In this document: piece after piece, positions 43,719 to 54,100 of the stretch | Layout of the letters: the number at the start of each line of letters is the position of its first letter | Numbering within the stretch: the first letter of the stretch is position 1 | Source of the DNA: Agrostemma githago | Lineage: Eukaryota; Streptophyta; Magnoliopsida; Caryophyllales; Caryophyllaceae | Direction of reading: 5' to 3' | Length of the DNA: 64,000 nt | Assembly (NCBI GenBank): GCA_958450325.1 | Contig: OY288261.1 | Span: 12,119,113-12,183,112 of the forward strand | Made by a program: the position numbers and the translations under genes | The notes under the pieces: generated by a model | Seen by the model: only the letters and a program-made list of their open reading frames with translations | What the model was told of the DNA's origin: nothing | Databases searched by the model: none

Positions 43719-46690
43719 TCAGGTGGCCTCGTAGGGTGATACATATCGACAGTCGTAGTATTCCTGGATGTGATCTACTTCATCGGGGTTTCTCCTAAAC
43801 GATGCACCAACAGTTACCCTATGATAACCCTTATTCACATGCTTGAATAGATATTTAATGGATCGTGCCTGATTACACCACTCAACATTTATGTGGGCAT
43901 GGTATCTTGTAAGCAAATCGGCATTATAAGGGACAACAAATCCATTGTGCACGCTTACACCACCCTTTTCAACTCTAATACTGTTGTCCCTCCTCTGGTA
44001 CATTGGGTAACCGTCACCATCAACAGTTGTGCGTTCACAGAACGCCTTCGGAAATCTTTTAGTACATACACCGTCAGTCATACACGGTGACTTCGGATTG
44101 GCGAGGCCACAGGGACCATGAATCATTAAATCCTGAACTTCCTCATGTAGGGATGGGTTCTCCGATGGATCAAGGATTTCTGCAGAAATAATCGAGTCGA
44201 CATCTGCCGCCTCCGGGAACTTGTCATCCCTTTCGAGAAACAGCAAGATGTGGGCATGGGGCAAACCTCGCTTTTGGAACTAAATTGTGTACACCACTGA
44301 AAATTACAAGTTAATATTAAAATCAAAATAATAAATTACATAAAAAGACGATTTAAGAGAGGAACAATGAATGGACGGATGAGTATACCAACCTTGGTCC
44401 ATCCAAAGATGTGATTCTCCCTTAAGTCTTTCATTAGAAGTTCCAACTTCTGCTTGAATACATGGGAAACTATATCGGATCTGTCCTCAGGCTGTAATCC
44501 TCTACTCTTTACAAACCGTGTAATTTCTAGGCACTTAGGATTGCACGTGAATGTAATAAACAAATCGGGATAACCACACCAACGACATATTGTCATCGTA
44601 TCCTAATAAGTCTCCCTCATATAACCTTTACCTCCGAAAAAAACTTGACGGAAGAATGTACTTGACACCTTGAGATGATGTGTCTGTTTCTTCGTTATCA
44701 ACTACAGTCCTCAGCTGCTTATAATTCTCGGATCTAAGTTTAGGCTGGTTGAACTTCAGGTAAGTTATTCATCAAGCTTCGACCATGGTGTATCCATCAA
44801 CAATCAATTGCTGGAGTAACCTACCTCCCCGCAACAAAGTGTCAGGTTCTACGTGAGATGGACGATCCTGTAGACGAAATGCAAACCACTCTCTCAAAGT
44901 AAGCTTGTCATGGGCTGTTGCTGGATTACAACTGGATTCAATCAAAAGTTGGCAATGCTTAATTCCTAGTCGGTAATCGTCCTCCCCATGTGGGAAAAAT
45001 AGTGGATACTGAAGTGCGAGATAAGATGGGTGAAATTCAGATATTCGTTGCAGACATCCGCTCCTTTCGACAATGACAATGTCTCTGTTCTCAATGGCCT
45101 CGCCAATGTCACCGACTATAAGCACAACTAATTCTGACACGGACGAAAGGTTGTATGTGCGGCCATCTGTATGACGGCCACCGATAACTCGTAGCCTAAC
45201 CACAACGCTATCCTGCCAGTTCAATATGGTATCCCTCACCATTCGAAAGAACTTAGCTAGCGGATTGTATTCATCAATCATGGCCCTCAGATGAAGCATA
45301 AGGGCGTCATCAAACCTGTCGGCTCTTCCAGACTGCCCCCTAGAAGGTGGTACATTTTCAAATTAACGTGTGGATAACAATATATCAAAAGGATTTGCCA
45401 CGAAATTGTTCAGCAGTAATGTTGTGGTCTATTACCTCAAAGCTCGTTTTCTGTTGTTCAGCTCGTCAACAGTATCGTAGATGTATAGGTGACAAAATTT
45501 TGGAGGTTCATCACTGTCCGGCAGTAGGCCCCCGATTAAATTCTTATTTTGACCGACAATCCTGTAGGTGTAAGGGTCCCTTCCTTGATTAACAGAATGG
45601 TCTATCTTGCCTCCGCTTGATGTGAATGAATGCGCGGAGTTGTACATCCGAATATTATCCTTAAAATGTCGTCTCTTGGGATGCACACCATGGAGTAGAT
45701 GCTATATTAGCTGAGGGGGCTCCGTAAGGTATGGTAATTCCACCACTCTGTCTTTACAGCAGATCGAAAATGTTTGAATTAAAGGTCTTCGATCCATCCT
45801 ATCACGCTCCCCGTACCACATTTGAGCAGAACATCTCTGACAGCTGTACACCGGATCCCCAATGTCCTCGTACCCTTCCCACCTTGCACGTAGTTGTGAA
45901 ACTTGAAAAATTTATAGTAACGAAAATTATAAACTGTGGCAGAGCGGTGGTGTGTTTGGCGAACCTGTAATTTCTTGACTGTCCTCAGTGGATGGGCCGC
46001 CAAATATGTCACGTGCTAGGCTGTTAATTATCATATCACGATGACTGGATTAGTTGAACCTTTCGTTGGACACTAAATTCTGTGGCGTTCTAGAATCAGT
46101 TACGCAGGAGTCCCGTGTATAACGTCAACTACACGGCCTATCGAAGCTGACACATTTCATGCATAAATGCATTGGTTAACAGTTTGAATAAATTAGATCT
46201 GGCCAATACAGTACGAAGAAGGTCGTTTAAAATATAGTTAGGAAGATTACACTCCGTAAGTTCAGAAATAGGAGAACAGAACATCGTTTCCGGCGACGTC
46301 TATAGTAAGTTACGGTCTCTCCGTTCCCGAAACTTGATGACATGTTTACGACGTGCAAGTTTCGAACGCCACTCTCGATAAGGATCATTATTAGTGTACA
46401 TGGCATCCTGATACGAATTATCCCCCTGCCTCTTATCAGCCAGAATATGTTTCATACCCCTTCACGGCTGCTGTGCTTTGTGATATTTAATGAGGTACTT
46501 CTCCAATCCAATTGCAGTGAATTTCTCAACATTACATGAAACGATACTTCAAAAAGAAAGGAAGAATATATAGAAAAATGTGATGATTTATGAAAGGTAT
46601 ACCGTCTTCAAAAAGGTCTTTATCTCGATCAAATGCTTCCAGCTCATCTTGGGGAACTGTCGAAGTTGAAGAACCTCAATTTCCATTCGA
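43719..46690 (-). pseudogene. Helitron N-terminus and Rep domain
   Basis: The Rep endonuclease nicks DNA to start rolling-circle replication. Early exons (about 46600-46690 and 46330-46480) are only tentative. From 45900 the order is clear: YSCQRCSAQMWYGER and FSICCKDRVVELPYL (zinc region), FKDNIRMYNSAHSFTS, an intron near 45342-45436, ISEFHPSYLALQYPLFFPHG, LFITFTCNPKCLEI, PHAHILLFL with the HUH histidines, GPCGLANPKSPCM and SIKYLFKHVNKG with the catalytic tyrosine region. A stop replaces a glutamine near 45705, and frame changes occur around 44620-44770 and 44280-44340. Confidence 0.87.
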
Positions 46691-46849
46691 AAAACTATAG
46701 GAACATAAATTTATAAGTACAGTTAGGATACGCAAACAATGGATAAATGTATACAAACGACTGATTGTAGGACTACTCTACCTGAAACTTCGTCGCAGGA
46801 TGCAGTTATATGGTCTGGAAACTCTGCTAACAAACGTTTCCCTGAAAAT

Positions 46850-47220
46850 CACTACAAGAATGAACGTTCATTCCTACGGACCTGATTCATAGGAAACATG
46901 CCCATTTCTGTCGGAATAAGCACGTTCCTACGGAAAATATGTAGGAACCATTCCGTCGGTATACTTCGTCGGAAATAAAAAACTTCCTACGACATTTTGT
47001 GTAGGAAATAAATTTCCTACAGAATGTTCCGTCGGAATGGCTGGTAACGGGTATTTGTTGACAAAAAATTCGTTCCTACGGAACATCGGAAGGGTTCAAA
47101 TTTCCTACGGAAATTCTGTAGTACAATATAGTTTCGTAGGAGGCATTGATTGAGAAAAAAATATTATTAAATATTTCGATTTACAAATTTCCGTAGGAAA
47201 CTATAAAACTTCCGTAGGAT
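46850..47220 (+). mobile_element. CACTA-type transposon end with subterminal repeats
   Basis: The end reads CACTACAAGAATGAACG and contains the 16-bp palindrome GAATGAACGTTCATTC. About a dozen copies of TTCCTACGGAA-like words in both orientations follow to 47220, the usual subterminal transposase-binding array of CACTA elements. No matching opposite end with TTCTTGTAGTG was found. Confidence 0.72.
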
Positions 47221-48897
47221 AAAACCTTATTTAGACATAATTTCACAGCTTAATGTCGTCTTAGTATACGAAAACCCTATAAACATCAACGACATATGTT
47301 AACACTCCACCGCAAAGCGGGAGGCCACAATTCTATGAAACAAATGTGTGACACGAAAATGCAATTCAAATTTGTCATAAAAAAAATAATCTCAGATATC
47401 ACATTACAATAAAACAAAAAGTATCTCATTCCAAAACTTCTAGCCATCGAAAACTTTCATCAGAATGTCCCGTTGTTTTTGCATCTTCAGGATTGTTTCA
47501 TTCATTCTTTTATTCTCCTCTTAACACCTTAGCATTCTCCTCTCGCACCTTAGCATTATTCTCTAGCACCTCTAGCCAATGTCTAAAGTGCCATCGAGCT
47601 GATTACCCTTCATTGATATTTTAATAAAAGACTACTATCAGAACGGGCTTTATATATCTAGAGCAAATAAAATGCATCATTATTAGTCTCCTAGCTAAAA
47701 GATCTCAATTGTAACTAGTACCAAAAAAATTAAACAGCCATTAAAATAAATAATGATCAAAACCCACTAGAAAGACATATTGAAGTATTAGATAACAATG
47801 ACTAATAGTCAAGCTCAATATATATAGATAACAAAATAATGGTTATTATTAGTCAGGCTAAAATTATCAGCAAGTGAAGGAGCTTAAAATATTATCCTAA
47901 GTTATTTCAAATGTTAACGTGGCGGTTCAAAGTTAAAGAAACTTAAACTTAACCCATTTCACTTAGGATGAACTACATCTAATATAAAGTGGCTAGCAAA
48001 GAAGAAAATTATCATATTTGACTAGATTATCTTCCAAGGACAAGATAGTTCCGATTTTTATCTGCACATTTAGAAACAATAACTTTTATCACTAATAATT
48101 TCATTCATGTTCGCTCGTTCATTGTATCTAAAAGACGTAGCAATGCTCAACAAATGATTCCATTCCCTTTGTACGTCTTTTCAAGTCACCAAACCTAAGA
48201 AAGTAAGAAGCCCAAGTACATTTAAGATCTATACTCTTTATTTGAATCATACACTAAACACCAAATACAACTCATTCCAATTATTTTATCTTTATGACTA
48301 TCAAATAGTGTATAAACTTATGAACAAACCTGAATAACCCACAAGCTATTGAGATCCTGACATCATGTAGTTATTATATAGCTGAAAACCCCTTATCTCT
48401 CAGATTTCATCGAAACAAAACATGCAACCTTGCAAAGCTTGAAGATTACTTCTTATGGCCACTAGTCCAACATCTGTAATACCAGTAATAAGATAGCTTA
48501 GCAAGCATAAGAATAAAGTTTGGGTAACAAATATAAACTCCATCCTAGTATAGTGTCCTTTTATTTTTGAGTTCTAAGGAAATAAATGTCCCTTGATTAT
48601 ATTTAGTATATGAAATGCTCTGTAGCCTGTAAATACTTTTACTTGAGCCAAACATTAAACAAAATTCGGAGTAACAAGTTAAAAGACATTGATTCAAAAT
48701 CACATAATCTTCTCCTAAAAAACGATATATCAAAGTGGAAAGCTAGTTAATCAAAAAGCAAAAAATGCCATCTAGAATTCAAATAATTAAGTACTCATGT
48801 TTTCTAATAGTACGTCATTATGCTTGATTAACATTTAATCTTGTATTTGACTACATATCGATATTGTGTAAGAAAAAAAAATCATTGAAAAATAGTA
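47221..48897. other. Body of the CACTA-like region, mostly non-coding
   Basis: AT-rich sequence without a full ORF. On the minus strand near 47440-47590 a broken frame encodes MNETILKMQKQRDILMKVFD with repeats of a charged block before it, resembling the C-terminal coiled coil of plant CACTA-type ORFs; confidence in that is low. Nothing else is recognisable. Confidence 0.4.
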
Positions 48898-49103
48898 CTC
48901 CCTCCGAGTTCCTATTATTGTTCCACTTTCCTTTTTGGGTTGAGTTTGATTTTTGTCCAACTTTCCTTTTTAGACCATCAATGTGTGGTTCACAATTACT
49001 CTCCTATTTCTCTCTCTTCCTCCTCCTTTTTGAGCCACTCATTTCTCCTTACTTATTTTTCACCCCAAATGCTTTTGGGACAATAATAGGAACTCGGAGG
49101 GAG
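48898..49103. mobile_element. Stowaway-like MITE
   Basis: Ends CTCCCTCCGAGTTCCTATTA and its inverted copy at the right end, with TA target duplications at 48896-48897 and 49104-49105; length 206 bp. A different subfamily from the MITE at 41933. Confidence 0.92.
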
Positions 49104-49785
49104 TAGCTGAGAATTGACTAAGAACAGTACAACCTATTTGAGCTAGATCTAGATTAGCATTTACAATTTGTTTGCACCAACACCATGTTTGTCGTTGCAT
49201 CAAACCCAAAAACACCAACAATAGATCCATATTTTCCCAAATACGGGCTCTAACTCGATTTGTACAAAACGTTCCAAAATTAATATACACTCTAATAGCG
49301 ATGTTACACATATTTTTCTCTCATAAAGTTTCAAATATGTAGATGAACCCTAAAATAGTACACAAGAACGAAACTTCTGTATTACGGAGTATAAGATTAA
49401 GAACAAAAAAAACATATTTTGGAAATCACTATGGAAAACAAGTAAATCACAGCTGAAGGTTGAAAAAGAGACGAAAGAAAAATGACCACACTTACTACTA
49501 CTGGGGGAGACGATTGACGACAATCGACAAGATTTGGAGTTAATTAATAAATGAAATCATTTTGGCTAATTGATGAACAAGATCAATAAGGAGAGGCGGC
49601 GAGACAATAGGTTAATTAGGTTTTGGGTGATGGGACTTTGGAACAATTAAGTTTAGGCGGAAGTTGAGAGAAGAAAAAAAAAGGTTGTTTTAATTTTTAC
49701 ACTTTTTTTAACACATGGGTTTGTTTCTATGATTCGCGGAACATTAATCTACATGACGCTTGCCCTAAGCGTCGAGCGCCAAGCA
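49104..49785. other. AT-rich sequence before the right CACTA-type end
   Basis: No supported gene. A stretch at 49330-49720 has features of untranslated plant sequence but no motif. A CGCTTGCCCTAAGCG stem-like word lies near 49758. Confidence 0.35.
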
Positions 49786-49813
49786 TCATCAAATACATGT
49801 ATTTGTAGTAGTG
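49786..49813 (-). mobile_element. Second CACTA-type end
   Basis: On the minus strand the end reads CACTACTACAAATACATG and contains the palindrome CAAATACATGTATTTG. It does not match the end at 46850 beyond CACTAC and lacks its subterminal words, and the flanking triplets (AAT versus AGG) differ. It may belong to another element. Confidence 0.5.
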
Positions 49814-49955
49814 AGGATAACATCAACAACAACGAACCAGCAGTGACAGTGGACAACAACCGACGACAGCAGCACTAACATAAGTAGCAGACCAAACAAT
49901 AACATCAGTAAGACGAGAGCAACCACATCGAGCACCATCATCAAACGCACATAAG
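49814..49955. other. Low-complexity flank left of the Athila element
   Basis: CAACA/CAGCA-rich sequence resembling the right flank after 63524; together they would be the pre-insertion locus. Confidence 0.5.
49951..49955. repeat. Athila target-site duplication, left copy (ATAAG)
   Basis: ATAAG here and ACAAG at 63520-63524 differ by one transition, consistent with a 5-bp duplication that has aged. Confidence 0.75.
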
Positions 49956-51581
49956 TGTCGTGTGCTAAATTGAGACCGTTTTCCCTCCCATTTAGACCCG
50001 TTTTTCCCTCATTTTGCGAGTCTTGAGTGTGATTATCGCCATATTTTGCGTACTTCTCGCATTAGCGTCCCTCTTGTGCGTTTTACGTGTTTTTGGTAGT
50101 TTTTATATCAATTTTGATAGGTTTTGCTACAAAAATCACGATTGAGCTTCCACGAGCACAAGAGAAGGGAAAACCGTCCAAAGAGCAAAGCACACAACTT
50201 AAAGTTTAAAGCCATCCGATCATACAACGAAGAATGAGACAAGATTCGATGCCAGAAAAAATGACCGGGCGAAATTTCACCCGACGGTGAAACGCCTCCC
50301 CCGAAGAATTTCCGAGCTTACCCACCGGGCAAAACTGACCGGTGCGAAATTTCGCCCACCGGGTGAAATTTCGCCCGATGGGAAGAAGTGGCAAAAACGC
50401 CAAAAATGGAAGAAAATCTCACCGGGCGAAAATTTCACCCGGTGGGAATTATCGTCAAGTCCGCAGGGCATAGTTTCACCCCATGGAGATGCAAAAAGAG
50501 ATTGTCTCACTAATGGAGCATAAAGTTGGATTTGGGCTTTAGGTTAAATACCCATTAAGAGATTACTATATATATGTTACCCTAGTTTATTGCCCAAGTC
50601 ACCTCTCCATTGTGCTAAGGAGGGAAGCCATTACACCACTCTACCATCCTATTACACCATCCATTAGTAGTAGTAATCTAGAAAAATCCTCCAAAAATTC
50701 TAGTAGTTTACATAGTAATTAATAGTAGATCTACATAATTTCCATCAACAATTATCTAGATTTCAAGTTTGTAAGAACATTATTCAAGTTTTATTTGAAG
50801 ATTTGTTGGGTTTATTGGAGGATTAGTGACAAGTAGATCTACATAGTTGGTATAATTCTCTTCCACTCTCTAATCTCTAGTTTAGTTTTTATGTTGTTTA
50901 CTCATCATCATCTTGTCTAAATCATATTGGTGTTGTTAGTTTCATTAGATCTATTTAATATGCATGTTGTAGTAATTTTCCCCTTAATAGATATTTTGTT
51001 GTCTTCCATAATGATTTGTGAGTAGATTTCTTGTTGGAGAGTTTAGGGATGAGGGCTTGGATTATTTGAATATAGGGATGTCGGTGGGTTACTTGCATGT
51101 TGGTTTATCTTATTTATGGTGTTGTGTCATTGTTGTTTTAGTCCGGCCAACTAGACCGACCTTGACTAATTTCTATCAATATGAGGAAACTCGGGGTAGA
51201 AATTACCATGACTAGGGACTTACCCTCATTCGCCGCGAAAGCGGGATTTTAGGTGAGTTTATCAATATTGCGACAAAAACTCAATTCTGACCTTCTTAGA
51301 CTCCAAGTACCGAATCCCGACTTCTCCCCGACACCTTTTCCCTAGATTGACCACCCTTAGCTATTTCTCTAGATATTCCCTTAGTTTAGACTCGACCCTA
51401 GAAAAAACCCCCCTCTAGACATCGAACACGACACTTTAAGCTTCACATCACACACCGTTCTCTGTGGACCGACCTCGACTTACCACGATTACTCTAGTAG
51501 TTTTTGTGTTATTCCGAGTCTTACAAATATCGTTTGATCCCCCGTCCTTCGTTAACGACCGATCCGATTGGGAGGCGATCA
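49956..51581 (+). repeat. Athila 5' LTR (1626 bp)
   Basis: Starts TGTCGTGTGCTAAAT and ends AGGCGATCA. It differs from the 3' LTR by sparse substitutions and by two length changes: the 3' copy has an extra 28 bases in the palindrome cluster and about 60 bases near 62718-62778. Confidence 0.92.
50264..50575 (+). promoter_or_regulatory. Athila 5' LTR promoter: palindromes and TATA box
   Basis: Near-palindromes at 50265-50284 (CCGGGCGAAATTTCACCCGA), about 50342-50357, 50359-50378 and 50420-50444, then a CTATATATATG TATA box at 50566-50576. The arms pair GGGCGAAA with TTTCGCCC, or GGGTGAAA with TTTCACCC. Confidence 0.65.
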
Positions 51582-51584
51582 AAA

Positions 51585-51602
51585 TGGCGCCGTTGCCGGG
51601 GA
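51585..51602 (+). other. Athila primer-binding site (tRNA-Asp type)
   Basis: TGGCGCCGTTGCCGGGGA lies three bases after the LTR. This is the primer site I know from Athila elements and it complements a tRNA-Asp 3' end. Confidence 0.88.
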
Positions 51603-51709
51603 ACGACTAGTTGTTGTTGTGTTTTTAGTTGTTATGTTTGATTATTTTCCCTTCTCTCTTTTCCCTAGTACTGCGAGGTGCTAGGAGTCTCACCGTTTAA
51701 TTGAGTTTT

Positions 51710-54100
51710 ATGCCCAGGAACACGTCATCACCCTTGTGGTTCGATCCGGAACCGGAAAGGACTTTTAGAGCATTGCGTTTTCGAGGAAATAACTCAACCA
51801 CCATCATTCCACATCCTTCATTATCACCTCCTAACCTTAATCCCATCCTACCACATTCACCTTCTACACCTTCCACATCACACAATCCCACTCCAAACAA
51901 TCCTTCCATATCTTCCACTTCACAAAATTCACCACCACCACCACCATCACCAAAAACACCACCACCTAATCAAGATTCATCCCCTCCAAATTCACCAAAT
52001 TCAAATCCACCATCACCACCAATCCAACAAATGGCGACCTTAGCCTCTCATTCCCAATTAACACATGAAGAAACAACTTCTCCCGTCGATTTCGGAGAGA
52101 TTCTCGAGAACTATGAATTGAAAGCCTCTTTGACTAATGCGGTCCAACAAGATACTTTTCATGGTTTTTCTCAAGAAGATGCTCAAGAGCACATCGCTTC
52201 ATTCAAAGAAAAATTAGTAGGAGCCCTTCTCAATGGATTAACTTCATGCCAATTGCATCGTTTATTATTTCCGAAGACCTTGAGAGATGGAGCTCGTAGA
52301 TGGCTTCAAGGCCATCTCGCTAATACATTCACAACATGGGCTCAATTATCTAATGCCTTCTTGGAGAAATATTTTCCGCCGTCAAAGACTAACCAATATC
52401 GCATGGAGATACAAACGTTCAAGCAAGATGAATTTGAATGCCTAAGTGAGGCTTGGGAAAGATTTAGATATTTGTTGCGCAAATGTCCACATCATGGAAT
52501 ACCCGATTGGCTAACCACCCAAACATTTTACAACACCCTTTCATCGAGAACCAAGGAGAACCTCAATTCGGCCGTCGGAGGAGACTTCTCTTCTCTCACC
52601 GATGAGGCATCTAAGAATCTTATTGAAAAGATGGCAAGGAGTGATTCAAGAATGGGTCAATCGAGGGATTCTAGAAAGAAAGTTGAAGTGAACTCATCTA
52701 CGAGTTCTAATGAATTGAAATTCCAAACGGAACTTGAAGAATTGAAAAGGAGAATGGATGCCATGAATTCTAGGCCCACCCCTAGAGGTATGTACCAAAT
52801 TCAAGGGAGTGTTCCTCCAAGGCAACCATCACCTCCAAAGCAATTAACATGGGAAGTTCAATGTGATCATTGTGGCAATCATGGCCACGACTCTAGCTCT
52901 TGCATTCCTAATGAAGAAATTTATGTTGAAGAGCCAAATGAAGTCCAAGCTATACAAGTATATGGGCAAAGACCTCAATTTGATCCTTTTTCTAATACTT
53001 ACAATGCCGGCACAAGGTTTCATCCTAATTTCTCTTATGGAAATCAAAATGTTCAAAACCCGATGCCGCGTGCCCAAGGGAGTCAAATGAGGCCATTCAA
53101 TCAAAGTCAACAAAGACCCTTTAATCAAGGTCCGCCAAAGATGCCCCCATATACGCTTCCTCATCAAAGGAGCAACTTCAATCAACAAGGTAGCAACTTC
53201 CATGTTCCTAGCAACTACAACAATTACTAAAATCAACATGGTAATCACTTTAATCATGGATACAATCAAGGGTTCCAAGGAAATTCTCATGGTAACCAAG
53301 GTTACAATAACCAACCATTTAATCAACCCTCTCAATCTTATGGCCAATCAAGCAATTCTCAATTTGGTCAAAAAGGACCTTCATGGGAGAACTATAATGA
53401 TTTGCAAAGAACCGTTGGCCAACTATGGAATGAACATCAAGATACTAAGGCAAGGCTAAAGGTTTGGGAATCACAAGAAGCAACAAAAGCCTTAGCCGCA
53501 CCAATTCATCCACCCCATGGTTTGCCCGGTCAACCCCAAAACCCAAGAGATCCCTCACACCAAGCAAATGCCGTAATTTTGAGAGGTGGCAAAGAACTTG
53601 AGGACCCATATAAGAACTTGAACTTGAACACCAAGACTACCCCATCCAAGGTTAATCAACCAAGTGCACCACAAGAATCATCTCCCACTTCCCCCAAACA
53701 AAACCGGGAAATACAAGCCGAGTTTGATATCCTCCAAAATGCGGAGAATGAATTAAGAGAACAAAGAAAGAAGAAAGAGCAAATGGAAGCCGAAGAAGCA
53801 AAAAGAAAAGAGGCGGAGCAATTAGCCGAAGAAGAAGAAGAAGAATCTAATGTTCCACCGCCTCCCGCTTTTGTTCCTCCATTGCCTTTTCCCGAGCGAG
53901 CTAAGCCGCACAAGGAGAATGCCCAATTTAGCCGTTTCGTGGATATGTTGAAGAAAGTAGAGGTAGCTTTACCTTTCACCGAGGTAATTTCTCAAATGCC
54001 CCTCTATTCTATGTTTTTGAAAGATGTCTTGACTAAAAAGAGAACCATAGAAGACAAAGAATGTGTCTCTCTCACGGGTCAATGTACTGCCATTCTTATG
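51710..54100 (+). pseudogene. Athila gag
   Basis: The likely start is ATG at 51710 (MPRNTSSPLWFDPEPERTFR). A proline- and serine-rich stretch precedes the capsid with FHGFSQEDAQEHIASFKEKL, LLFPKTLRDGARRWLQGHL, WAQLSNAFLEKYFPPSKTN, AWERFRYLLRKCPHHGIPDW and QTFYNTL. A knuckle CDHCGNHGHDSSSC follows near 52863, then glutamine- and asparagine-rich sequence and an acidic coiled coil (ENELREQRKKKEQMEAEEAK). TAA at 53228-53230 interrupts the frame where CAA is likely; the same frame continues beyond it. Gag would form the particle that packages RNA. Confidence 0.9.

Larger units (their letters stand above)
41484..46849 (-). mobile_element. Helitron (RepHel type), incomplete
   Basis: The minus strand encodes, in order, a zinc-finger N-terminus, the Rep (HUH) domain and a Pif1-like helicase. 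The 3' part is cut off by element X at 41483 and continues as a fragment at 33197-33345. I could not find the 5' TC end or the 3' hairpin-CTRR end; the upper border near 46849 is set by a CACTA-type end. Several stops, frame changes and a MITE in an intron show it is inactive. Confidence 0.82.

Noticed and set aside
46850..49813. A single complete CACTA element
   Set aside because: The two ends do not match beyond CACTAC, flanking triplets differ (AAT and AGG), and subterminal repeats occur at one end only.
53089..53347. Minus-strand hydrophobic ORF at 52844-53347
   Set aside because: It is the antisense shadow of the glutamine- and asparagine-rich Athila gag segment.
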